Shown: positions 8,401 through 16,111 of the stretch, one piece after another
Position numbering within the stretch: position 1 is the stretch's first letter
How the letters are laid out: every line of letters starts with the position of its first letter
NCBI GenBank assembly: GCA_030680415.1
Contig: JAUXVE010000146.1
Span: forward strand, 1-48,711
DNA: 48,711 bases
Direction of reading: 5' to 3'
Origin: Rubrivivax sp.
Lineage (GTDB): Bacteria > Pseudomonadota > Gammaproteobacteria > Burkholderiales > Burkholderiaceae_C
Made by a program: the position numbers and the translations under genes
The notes under the pieces: model-generated
Told to the model about the DNA's origin: nothing
Database searches by the model: none
The model's input: the letters and a program-made list of their open reading frames with translations, nothing else

Positions 8401-9157
8401 GCGGCCGCCCCTGCCCTGGGCGCTGCGGCCCTTGGCCTGGCTGGCGCTGCAATTGCACCTGCTGCTGCTGGGCGCCATGTCGGTGGCCTGGAATGCGGCC
8501 GCGCTGCTGCTGTATCCGCTGCTGCCGCGCCCGCTGGGCCGGCGCGTCGGGCGGGCCATGGTCGCCTGGGGCTACGGCCTGTTCTGGCGCATCGCCGCGT
8601 GCACCGGGATGATGCACCTGCGCGCCGAGGTGCTTGACACGCTGCGCGACGAGCCGGGGCTGATCATCGTCGCCAACCACCCGAGCATGCTCGATGCGGT
8701 GATGCTGGTGGCGCGGCTGCCGCGCAGCGCCTGCATCCTGAAGGCCAGCTTGATGCGCAACCCCTTGCTCGGCCCGGGTGCGCGGCTGGCGCGCTACATC
8801 CGCAACGACTCGGCGCGCGGCATGGTGCTGTGCGCCGTCGACGACCTGCGCGACGGCGGCCAGCTGGTGCTGTTTCCCGAAGGCACGCGCACCACGCGGC
8901 GCCCGGTGAATCCCTTCCACGCCAGCTTTGCGCTTATCGCCCGGCGCGCCGCCGCGCCAATCCAGACCGTGTTCATCGACACCGATTCGCCATACCTGGG
9001 CAAGGGCTGGCCGCTGTGGCGGTTGCCGCCGCTGCCGATACGGTTTTCGGTGCGGCTGGGGCGGCGCTTTGCGCCGACCGACGACCACCTGGCGCTGCGC
9101 GACGAGGTCGAGGCCTACTTCGCGGCAGGCGTGCACGTACCGCAACCCGAACCATGA
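8381..9157 (+). CDS. PlsC-type lysophospholipid acyltransferase, aryl-polyene-associated
   Basis: This 258-residue membrane-associated acyltransferase has an N-terminal hydrophobic segment (about 15-45). The HX4D catalytic motif lies in NHPSMLDAVM, and the substrate-binding motif is FPEGTRT. It starts with GTG 8381 inside the end of the MipA gene and its stop overlaps the glycosyltransferase start (ATGA), so the two are translationally coupled. Family knowledge: acyltransferases of this type, next to a GT2, recur in aryl-polyene and xanthomonadin loci and are thought to attach the polyene acyl chain to a lipid or sugar carrier. A housekeeping 1-acylglycerol-3-phosphate acyltransferase role is the alternative. 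The coupling and the pigment cluster 1.5 kb away favour the pigment role. Confidence 0.85.
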   Translation: MSPTTAERPPLPWALRPLAWLALQLHLLLLGAMSVAWNAAALLLYPLLPRPLGRRVGRAMVAWGYGLFWRIAACTGMMHLRAEVLDTLRDEPGLIIVANHPSMLDAVMLVARLPRSACILKASLMRNPLLGPGARLARYIRNDSARGMVLCAVDDLRDGGQLVLFPEGTRTTRRPVNPFHASFALIARRAAAPIQTVFIDTDSPYLGKGWPLWRLPPLPIRFSVRLGRRFAPTDDHLALRDEVEAYFAAGVHVPQPEP

Positions 9158-9936
9158 CCGCACCCCAGGCTTCGCGCACCCATCTGGTATTGATCCCGAG
9201 TTACAACACCGGCGCCCAGGTCTACACGACGGTGGCCGCGGCGCGTGCGGTGTGGTGCCCCGTGTGGGTGGTGGTCGACGGCAGCACCGACGGCACCGCC
9301 GACGGCCTGCTGTGCCTGGCCCTCGGCGACCCCGGACTGCGCGTGTGGGTGCTGCCGCACAACAAGGGCAAGGGCGCGGCGCTGCTGCATGGCCTGGAAC
9401 TGGCTGCCGCCGCGGGCTTCAGCCACGCGCTGACGATGGACGCCGACGGCCAGCACCCGGCGGCATTGATCCCGGCCTTCATGCAGGCCTCGCAGCAACG
9501 GCCCGAGGTCATGATCCTGGGCCGCCCGGTGTTCGACGCCAGCGCGCCGCTGCTGCGCGTGCGCGGCCGGCGCGTGTCGAACTGGTGGACGAACCTGGAG
9601 ACGCTGGGTGCCGGCGTCGCCGATTCGCTGTACGGTTTCCGTGTCTACCCGGTGGCGGCGCTGGTGGCGGTGATGAAGTTCCAGCCCTGGATGCGGCGCT
9701 TCGACTTCGACACCGAAGCCGTGGTGCGACTGGCCTGGCGCGGCGTCAAGCCGCTCAACCTGGACGCACCGGTGAAGTACCTGACCGCCGCAGAGGGCGG
9801 CGTCTCGCACTTCCGCTACGGCCGCGACAACCTGCTGCTGAGCTGGATGCACGCGCGGCTGATGGTCGAGTTCGTGCTGCGGCTGCCGCTGCTGCTGTGG
9901 CGAAGGGCGACGCGGCGGCCGCCGTTCCAGGCTTGA
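9154..9936 (+). CDS. Family 2 glycosyltransferase, aryl-polyene-associated
   Basis: The 260-residue GT-A fold protein shows VLIPSYNTG at the N-terminus, VVVDGSTDGTADG, the metal-binding region TMDADGQHP, and a C-terminal hydrophobic helix ending in a basic tail that would hold it at the inner membrane. The sequence resembles dolichyl-phosphate-mannose-synthase-like enzymes found in aryl-polyene clusters, where a glycosyltransferase (fused to or beside an acyltransferase) is a standard component. The start ATG 9154 overlaps the acyltransferase stop by four bases. Sugar donor and acceptor are unknown. In E. coli-type clusters these two activities are one fused protein (ApeJ); here they are separate. 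Confidence 0.87.
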   Translation: MTAPQASRTHLVLIPSYNTGAQVYTTVAAARAVWCPVWVVVDGSTDGTADGLLCLALGDPGLRVWVLPHNKGKGAALLHGLELAAAAGFSHALTMDADGQHPAALIPAFMQASQQRPEVMILGRPVFDASAPLLRVRGRRVSNWWTNLETLGAGVADSLYGFRVYPVAALVAVMKFQPWMRRFDFDTEAVVRLAWRGVKPLNLDAPVKYLTAAEGGVSHFRYGRDNLLLSWMHARLMVEFVLRLPLLLWRRATRRPPFQA

Positions 9937-10033
9937 TGCGGATTCCCGGTCGATGGCCAGGAAGCAGGCGTCGCGCGACGCCGCGTTGCGCAGCAACCCA
10001 CGGCGCCGATGGCACTGTCGAAGAGGCCAGGCC

Positions 10034-10615
10034 ATGGCGTCCACACCCACCGCTTCCCGAGGTTTCACGCTCATCGAGTTGCTCGTGGTGATCGCCGTCA
10101 TGTCGGTCCTGATCGGGCTGCTGCTGCCCGCTCTTACGAGCGTGCGCGAAGCCGCGGCCGCGCAGGCGGCGCAGGAGTTGCGCAACAAGACCTACACCGC
10201 TGCGGCCCTGTGCACGCCGCCGTACTGCAACTCGCTCGACGGCAATTTCGGCGCCGTGAGCCTGAAGTACCCGACGATCCCGGCCAACATCTTGCCCGGC
10301 GCCGTGCTCGCCTCGGGTCTGCGCGTCAGCCATGACTCCACGTCCCTGAACACCCAGCCCTTCGGCCTGCAACCTTGGACCGACGCCAACAGCCATGACC
10401 CGGGCATCGTCACGATGGACATCCTGCCGCTCTCGCTGGTCGATCCCCCCTACGCGGTCGAGTCAGCCCGCTGGCTCGACGGCGAACTCGAGTTCATCGT
10501 GCGCCAGCCCGAGCCGGCGAGCCTGGCGCTCGTTGCGGCGGCGCTGCTGGGGCTCGCAGTCGCGCGCCGTCGGTCGGCGAGCGATCGACCCGCTCGGCAT
10601 GGGAAGGGCGGTTGA
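10034..10615 (+). CDS. Prepilin-like protein with a C-terminal PEP-CTERM anchor
   Basis: The 193-residue protein carries two sorting signals. At the N-terminus RGFTLIELLVVIAVMSVL is a class III prepilin signal (cleavage after Gly by prepilin peptidase, Phe N-methylation, Glu5), continuing into the family pattern LIGLLLPALTSVREAA. At the C-terminus PEPASLALVAAALLGLAVA followed by RRR is a PEP-CTERM motif, hydrophobic helix and basic patch, the substrate signature of exosortase/EpsH systems; about 15 residues trail behind the arginines. The middle has two Cys (CTPPYC near 57-62), perhaps a small disulfide loop. ATG 10034 directly precedes the signal. The gene stands alone, about 100 bp downstream of the glycosyltransferase gene. 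No exosortase or pilus gene is in the window. Confidence 0.8.
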   Translation: MASTPTASRGFTLIELLVVIAVMSVLIGLLLPALTSVREAAAAQAAQELRNKTYTAAALCTPPYCNSLDGNFGAVSLKYPTIPANILPGAVLASGLRVSHDSTSLNTQPFGLQPWTDANSHDPGIVTMDILPLSLVDPPYAVESARWLDGELEFIVRQPEPASLALVAAALLGLAVARRRSASDRPARHGKGG

Positions 10616-10717
10616 ATTTGCGATCGCCGGCGCATAAAACGACGGCCCGCATATCGGCTCTGTCGGCTTCGCGGCTGCAGGACTGACACGGGGTGCGGTG
10701 CCGGGGCCGCCGCGCAT

Positions 10718-11473
10718 CTAGCCGGCGAGCGATTCGACCCAGCGCGCGATGGCCAGCCAGGTGGCGCTGTTGCCGACCGGCACGCCGAGCAACTGCACGG
10801 CCAGTATCGAGGCGCCGCCGATCACGTACACGCGGTGCGGCCGGCCGCGCGTGCGCCAGTCGTGGACCATCGCCGCGACGATCAGCAGGTCGGCGAGCAA
10901 GCTGGGCGGCACGGCGACGAACACCGCCGGCGGTCCCTTGGCGTCGGGCGGCGCGAAGGCGGTCATGAACAGGCGTGCCATCGCGGCCTGGCTCAGCGGC
11001 ACGATCGTCAGCAGCATCCAGCGCTTGTGCACTTCGGGGTTTCGCACGTTGACGATCGCCATCGTCAGGAAGAAGGCGAAGACGACCAGGGCGCTGAGGG
11101 AAACGATCGTGAAGCGTCGCGCCTCGTCGGCCATGCCGATGCCGCTGGCCATCTTGATCGAGTTGATCGCGGCCAGCACCACCGTGATGCCCATGGCAGT
11201 GGCCAGCGAGATGCCCAGCAGACCCCATTGGCGGTGATCCGGTGTGCGGCCCGTGGCCACGAACAGGGTCTGGACGGCGAAGAAAAGCGTCCACGCGAAG
11301 AACAGCGCGCCGTGGATGTGCAGGATGGGTGCACCGTGGAAAGTGCCCGTGGCCAGCTTCGACCAGTAGGTCGGCATGAAACCGCCGAACGCGATGGCCA
11401 CGCCGATGAGGGCCATCCAGACGTAGAAGGTGCGTGTCCCGGTCCGTGCCTGATCTTGCGTGATCGCAACCAT
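10718..11473 (-). CDS. Seven-helix integral membrane protein of unknown function
   Basis: The 251-residue protein is almost entirely hydrophobic, with about seven predicted helices. It has conserved-looking polar positions in the membrane: HIHGALFFAWTLFF near 52-66, a DHRQWG loop, and EVHKRWMLL. The several His and Trp residues at helix ends recall heme- or metal-binding membrane proteins such as DUF2306-like families, but no motif is decisive. ATG 11473 is the first start. The gene lies on the same strand as the pigment cluster, about 170 bp beyond the halogenase-like gene, and could be its last member or independent. Confidence 0.65.
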   Translation of the reverse strand: MVAITQDQARTGTRTFYVWMALIGVAIAFGGFMPTYWSKLATGTFHGAPILHIHGALFFAWTLFFAVQTLFVATGRTPDHRQWGLLGISLATAMGITVVLAAINSIKMASGIGMADEARRFTIVSLSALVVFAFFLTMAIVNVRNPEVHKRWMLLTIVPLSQAAMARLFMTAFAPPDAKGPPAVFVAVPPSLLADLLIVAAMVHDWRTRGRPHRVYVIGGASILAVQLLGVPVGNSATWLAIARWVESLAG

Positions 11474-11645
11474 CGAGTCGCTGCTCCGGTGGACGGCACG
11501 AAACCCGGGCCGGTGGCGCAGTGTGCCCGAAAAAGCCCGTCTCCCACGTTGAATCGCACTTCACCGGCAAGCGTGCGCCGCACTCGGTCACCGGCAGGTG
11601 TTGGGACACGGTGCTGCAACAAGGAGCGGGGCAGCAGCGCGCTCG

Positions 11646-13289
11646 CTACGCCGCAACGGCCTCCAGTGCGGCCGGGGCCGGGAACAGCATCGGTGCGAAG
11701 GCCGGCAGCGGTCGCCCGCCGGCATGGATCAGCGCGCGCAGCCGGCTGCCATCCAGCGCCGCGTGTTCGCCGCACGCGCGCTCCAGTATTTCCAGCGCCA
11801 AGGCGCGCAGCCGCTGCTCGGCCTGCTGCAGGCGCAGCCGGAATGCATGGCCGTCGAGCTCGTCCTGGAGGCTGCGGTTGAGCTCGGCAAACCAGGGCAA
11901 CGAGGCCTGGTCCAGCATCACGGCTGGGTTACGGCGCTGGCTGAGCCGGCCCCAGTCGCGCAGCAGGGCCTGCACCTCGACATTGAGCTTGCGGCACGAG
12001 TCGAGCTCGCCGCGCAGGTGCGACAGCGCCGCCATGTCGGCCAGCCGGCCGGCGAAGAACAGCTGCGCCAGCACGCTCCAGTAATACGTGTAGTCCCAGA
12101 TGATCTTCACCGGCAGCACCTCGGGGTCGCCGAACAGCGGGTACTGGTCGACGTACAGCGCCATCGTGCTGTCGTAGAAGGAACGGAAGATCTGCTCGTA
12201 GACGGCGGTGTGGCCGGCCAGTGGCAGCTCGGCGCGGTCGCGCGCGATGAGCTCGGTGATGTAGGTGTTGCCGATGGCGATGAAGTCGCTGCCCGGCGAA
12301 TAGAAGGGGTCGAGGAAACGCCCCGCCTCGCCGGCCAGCGCCCAGCGCTGCTTGGAGAAGACCTGCTTGCAGTCGTACGAAAAGCGGCGGAAGAAGGCGA
12401 AGTCCTGCAGCTTGTCGCGCCGGCCGTCGAGGGCGTCGAACAGGCGCGGCTGATGCTCGTGCAGCCACTGCATCGCGCGCTCGAAGGTGTTCATTTCCTC
12501 CAGCGGGTGCAGCCGAGGGTCGGCCACGATGCCCACCGAATGCGAACCCGACGACAGCGGGATCAGCCACACCCAGTAACCGGCGCCGACGAGGTGGTTG
12601 GTCGACAACCAGCGCGTGGGCGTGACGCAACGCGCACGCCAGGCCGCATCGCTGGACCAGTCGTCGATCGTGATGTGTTCGCTGATGCGGAACCACACCG
12701 CGTGTGCGGCGTGCGCGTTGTCCTGCGCCAGGCCGAGCTTGCGCTTGAGCAGCGCGGCGCGGCCGCTGGCGTCGATGAGCCAGCGCGCGTGGCTGGTCTG
12801 GGCCACTTCCCCGCTGCGCTGCCAGGTGACCTGGTGCGGCGTGCCGTCTTCCGACAGCTCGACCGTGCGCACCGCGGCCTGGTCGACGAAACGCACGCCG
12901 CGGCGGGTGGCCTCGGCGCCGAGGAAATTCTCGAAGATGCCGCGGTCGATCTGCCAGCTCGACACCGCCAGCGGCCGGCTGACGCCGATCTCGGTGACGG
13001 CGTCGATGTCGCGCCGGCCTTCGGAAAAGAAGAAGCGGAAGCCGAACTTCCTGAGCTGCGCCTGGGCCAGGTGCGGCTCCAGGCCGAGCACGTTCTGGAA
13101 GTAGTGCGCGCCGATCTCCACCGTCGATTCACCCACCTTGTGGCAGGCCTCCGGCACGGGGTGTGCGCGGCGCTCGAGCACGAGCACGTCGATGTCGGCA
13201 AAGCGCTGGCGCAACTGCAGCGCCAGCGTCAGGCCGGCCAGGCCGCCACCCATGATGAGCACGTCGTGCGGCGGCGTCGGAACGGTCAT
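11646..13289 (-). CDS. Flavin-dependent halogenase-like FAD oxidoreductase of the pigment cluster
   Basis: The 547-residue FAD enzyme opens with VLIMGGGLAGLTLAL (GxGxxG) and an acidic end to the second strand (VLVLERR). KVGESTVEIGAHYF follows, typical of the tryptophan-halogenase superfamily. The halogenase signature WxWxIP, which keeps flavin hydroperoxide away from the substrate, is present as YWVWLIPLSSG. RKFGFRFFF lies where flavin halogenases place their active-site Lys, an inference without alignment. DPFYSPGSDF is the late FAD-contact motif. An AGAGGAAT ribosome binding site precedes ATG 13289. Brominated xanthomonadins come from a locus with such an enzyme, so halogenation of the aryl head is the leading guess; simple hydroxylation is the alternative. 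It follows the second CLF by 33 bp. Confidence 0.85.
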   Translation of the reverse strand: MTVPTPPHDVLIMGGGLAGLTLALQLRQRFADIDVLVLERRAHPVPEACHKVGESTVEIGAHYFQNVLGLEPHLAQAQLRKFGFRFFFSEGRRDIDAVTEIGVSRPLAVSSWQIDRGIFENFLGAEATRRGVRFVDQAAVRTVELSEDGTPHQVTWQRSGEVAQTSHARWLIDASGRAALLKRKLGLAQDNAHAAHAVWFRISEHITIDDWSSDAAWRARCVTPTRWLSTNHLVGAGYWVWLIPLSSGSHSVGIVADPRLHPLEEMNTFERAMQWLHEHQPRLFDALDGRRDKLQDFAFFRRFSYDCKQVFSKQRWALAGEAGRFLDPFYSPGSDFIAIGNTYITELIARDRAELPLAGHTAVYEQIFRSFYDSTMALYVDQYPLFGDPEVLPVKIIWDYTYYWSVLAQLFFAGRLADMAALSHLRGELDSCRKLNVEVQALLRDWGRLSQRRNPAVMLDQASLPWFAELNRSLQDELDGHAFRLRLQQAEQRLRALALEILERACGEHAALDGSRLRALIHAGGRPLPAFAPMLFPAPAALEAVAA

Positions 13290-13322
13290 GCGGTATTCCT
13301 CTGGACGGTAGGCAACTTCGCA

Positions 13323-14165
13323 TCATGCCGCAGCGGCGGGATGCGAGGCAGCTCGGTAGGGTTGCAGGTGCAGCTCCAGGTGCAGTGACGGCCCCAGCGG
13401 CAAGGCCAGCGGCGCGGCGGTGGCCAAGGCCAGCGCCTGCGCCAGCGGCAGGGCATCGGCCATGGCGTTGCCGGCCAGGCCGCGGGCCGCGTCGGACTTG
13501 AGCGGCACGACCTGGGTTGTTGCGACCCGCGTTTGCCACCGCAGCGCCCAGCGCGACCGCGCGCCCGGCCACGGCGCCAGCACCAGCGCCAGCGCGAGCA
13601 GGCCGCGGCTGCGGTTCACCGACGCCAGGCCGCCGCTGGCGGCGGTGTCGCAGGCCACCAGCAGTACCGGCGCGTCGTCGGTGGCACACAGGCTCGCCGC
13701 TTCCAGCAGCCCGGCGGCAAAGCTGTGGTCGAAGGCGGCCAGCGCCGTGCTCGCGGCCTGGCTGCCGCTGGCGATGGCCCAATAGCCCGATGCCGCGTTG
13801 TGCACCGAGTGGTGGAAGCGTGTCGGCGACAGCAGCAGCGGGTCCGAGGCCAGCGTGGTGCACAGCGCGTCGATGATCGGCAGGTCGCCATGCGCCGAGG
13901 TGAAGACGCTGGCCAGTGCCTTGGCGTCGTGGCCCGAGTCGGCGACCGCGGCGCTGGCCACTTCGAGCGCCAGCGCCACCGAGTCGGGTGCGCGGCGGCG
14001 CTCGTTGGCGGCCAGCAGCGCCGGGGCCGGGCGGCGGCCGGGAGCAGCCGCAGTGGCCGCCGGCATCGCGTCGCCGCGCAGCGCCGCGCGTGCCGTGGGC
14101 CAGTCGGGCAGCGCCGGCGCCCACAGCGCCACGCCGTCGATGTAGACGGTGCGCGGTGTCGTCAC
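13323..14165 (-). CDS. Beta-ketoacyl synthase chain-length factor (second copy)
   Basis: The 280-residue protein belongs to the short 'beta-ketoacyl synthase N-terminal' family that serves as chain-length factor in aryl-polyene systems. Motifs shared with the first copy (19275-20066) are ERRRAPDSV, VFTSAHGD, RFHHSVHNAASGYWAIA, LAAFDHSFAAGLLEAA and PVLLVACD. There is no KS active-site Cys, so it should act only as partner of a KS. GTG 14165 overlaps the stop of the preceding KS gene by four bases (GTGA), so its translation would normally be coupled to a KS that is now frameshifted. That could lower its expression. Confidence 0.82.
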   Translation of the reverse strand: MTTPRTVYIDGVALWAPALPDWPTARAALRGDAMPAATAAAPGRRPAPALLAANERRRAPDSVALALEVASAAVADSGHDAKALASVFTSAHGDLPIIDALCTTLASDPLLLSPTRFHHSVHNAASGYWAIASGSQAASTALAAFDHSFAAGLLEAASLCATDDAPVLLVACDTAASGGLASVNRSRGLLALALVLAPWPGARSRWALRWQTRVATTQVVPLKSDAARGLAGNAMADALPLAQALALATAAPLALPLGPSLHLELHLQPYRAASHPAAAA

Positions 14166-15435
14166 GGCAGTCCCCCACCGAACACGAGCACGCAGTTGTT
14201 GCCGCCGAAGCCGAAGGAGTGGCTCGCCGCCAGCCGCGTTTCGCGCTGCGCCGGGGCCCCGTGCAGGCGCTCGGCGAAGGGCAGACCCAGCGCCGGGTCG
14301 ACGGGTTCGGTGTTGACGCTGCCCGCGCGCCAGCCGTCCTGCAGCGCCTGCAGGCAGATCAAGGCCTCCACGATGCCGGCCGCGCCCATCGTGTGGCCGG
14401 TGACGCCCTTGGTGGCGCTGGCATGGGTGTGCGCCGGGTAGCGGCGCGCCACGAGCGCGGCCTCGACCTCGTCGTTGCGCGCACTGGCGGTGCCGTGCAG
14501 GTTGAGGTAGCCGATGTCGTCGACACCCACCCCGGCACGGGCCAGCGCGTCGTCGAGCGCACGCTCGGCGCCCAGGCCCTGCGGGTGCGGGCTCGACATG
14601 TGGTGGGCATCGTTGGACTCGCCGTAGCCCAGCAGCTGCAGCGCGTCGGGGCCGCGCTCGAGCAGGGCAAAGCCGGCCGCTTCGCCGACGCTGATGCCGC
14701 TGCGTCCGGCGCCGAAGGGCCGGCACGGTGCCGGTGAAATCAGGCCCAGCGCGTTGAAGCCGAACAGCACGCTGTCGCACAGCGCATCGACGCCGCCCGC
14801 CACCACGGCGTCGGCCAGGCCCAGGCGCAGCCAGCGCTCGGCCACGGCAAAGGCCTTGGCGCTGGACGAGCAGGCCGTGGCGACGGTGACGCACGGCCCT
14901 TGCAGACCCAGCGCCTCCTGGACGAAAAGCCCCAGGGCATGCGGTGTGTGCAGGCGTTCCATGCGCAAGGGCGCGGGGAAACCACCTTGATCGTCGAGCT
15001 CGCGGTAGGCCTGCTCCGAGGCGCCGATGGTCGACGCCGAGGTGCCCAGCACCAGGCCCACGCGCGCCGCGTCGTGGCGTTGCACGGCGGCCGACGCGGC
15101 GGCGGCAAAGCCGTCGGCCTGCAGGCCCATCCAGGCCAGTCGTGTGGCGCGGCAGTCCCATGCTGCCAGGGACTGCGGCAGCGGCGCGGCCTCGATGCCG
15201 TCGACGCGGCCTCGATGCCGTCGACGCGGCCGATCCAGGTGTCCAGCGGCACGCGCGTGAAGTCGTTGCGGCTGAGCGCGCTGCGCCCGTCGCGCAGCGC
15301 CTGCGCCAGCGCCGGCAAGCCGCCGCCGGCGGCGCAGACCAGACCCAGCGCCGTGACCGCCACGGGTGCGATGCGTGCCGGGGCCTTCGCCGCCACCGCC
15401 AGTGCCACCGCAGCGGCCCGGCGGCTCGGCGCCAT
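14162..15435 (-). pseudogene. Beta-ketoacyl-ACP synthase (second KS), frameshifted by a 20-bp duplication
   Basis: The 5' part (ATG 15435) encodes MAPSRRAAAVALAVAAKAPA through the KS N-terminal strand and TWIGRVDGIEA. After an exact 20-bp tandem duplication at 15191-15230 the frame shifts and stops near 14740. The rest of the KS continues in another frame down to 14162, with the nucleophile in VATACSSSAKAF, the two histidines in LHGTASARND and TKGVTGHTMGAAG, and the terminal SHSFGFGGNN. Deleting one 20-bp copy rejoins both parts as ...GIEAAPLPQSLAAWDCR..., matching the intact paralog's LAAYDCRNNRL, and gives a 417-residue KS. All catalytic residues are intact, so damage looks recent, reversible, or is an assembly error. 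In aryl-polyene systems a second KS (ApeR-like) supports early elongation. Confidence 0.88.
15191..15230. repeat. Exact 20-bp tandem duplication in the second KS gene
   Basis: Positions 15191-15210 and 15211-15230 are identical. Twenty is not a multiple of three, so the duplication alone explains the frameshift. The unit itself contains short repeats (CGATGCCG, TCGACGCGG), which could favour slippage. Confidence 0.97.
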
Positions 15436-15956
15436 CAGCGGTAGCCTTGCTCGTTGGCGCTGTGGATGATCCAGATCAGGTGCGCGTTGGAGTCGAAGCC
15501 CGACGAGCCGGCAAAGATCAGCCGGCCCTGGCCCTTGTAGACCACCTCGTAGCGGTAGCGGTCGGAGCCGAAGAAGAACGGGATGAAGGCCTTGCCGGTG
15601 ACGTAGGCGCCCTGGTCGGTGGGCGTGCCGACGATGTCCGTCACCTGCTTGAGCGGCATGCCGATCTGGAGCTGGGCGAACTTGCTACCGGGGGCCGGTA
15701 TGCCGGTGATCTCGCCTTCGTAGTCATTCAGGCCCTTGACAGTCCGGCCGTGGCCGGCCTCGACCTTCTTCGGATCGACGACCTCGCCGCGCTCGTTCAT
15801 GCCGGGGCCGACCTTGCTGGCGGCGGCGGCGGTCCTGGTGCCGCTGTCGGCGGGTTTGTCGGCCGACTTGCTGCCGGGCATCGTGACACAGCCTGCCAGC
15901 AGGGTCGCAGCGGCCAGGGCCGTTGCCAGCGGTAGCAGACGATTCGAAGTGTTCAT
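15435..15956 (-). CDS. Outer-membrane-type lipoprotein, SmpA/BamE-like C-terminal region
   Basis: The 173-residue protein has a lipoprotein signal with lipobox LLAGC (Cys about 22). A Lys/Ser/Thr-rich linker follows, then a small domain with LQIGMPLKQVTDIVGTPTDQ. That stretch (IGM...V...IVGTP) resembles the helix-turn motif of SmpA/OmlA (BamE)-type domains. The aromatic strands YRYEVVYKGQGRLIF follow. The stop shares one base with the start of the frameshifted KS gene (TGATG), so the two are co-translated. Aryl-polyene clusters usually contain a small lipoprotein (ApeN), but this one does not look like that family, so the link rests on position only. About 155 bp without a gene separate it from the Calx-beta gene. 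Confidence 0.72.
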   Translation of the reverse strand: MNTSNRLLPLATALAAATLLAGCVTMPGSKSADKPADSGTRTAAAASKVGPGMNERGEVVDPKKVEAGHGRTVKGLNDYEGEITGIPAPGSKFAQLQIGMPLKQVTDIVGTPTDQGAYVTGKAFIPFFFGSDRYRYEVVYKGQGRLIFAGSSGFDSNAHLIWIIHSANEQGYR

Positions 15957-16111
15957 GGGCGCTCCCGAAAGAATGGATGAAGCTTGGCGTCCGGTCCTTG
16001 GGTCGGTCGCGGCGGGATATTAACCGCCACCTTGGCCGCGGCGCAGCGCGATGCCCCGCCATGATGGCCGGCAAGCATGGCCACGGCGCACGCACGGACC
16101 GCTGTGCGTGG

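Noticed and set aside
14162..15130. A shorter intact ketosynthase starting inside the second KS gene
   Set aside because: It would lack about 90 N-terminal residues including the first core strand; the missing part is found upstream in another frame, so this is a broken gene and not a short one.
14740..15435. Programmed ribosomal frameshifting at the KS break
   Set aside because: No slippery heptamer is seen, and the exact 20-bp duplication is a sufficient explanation.
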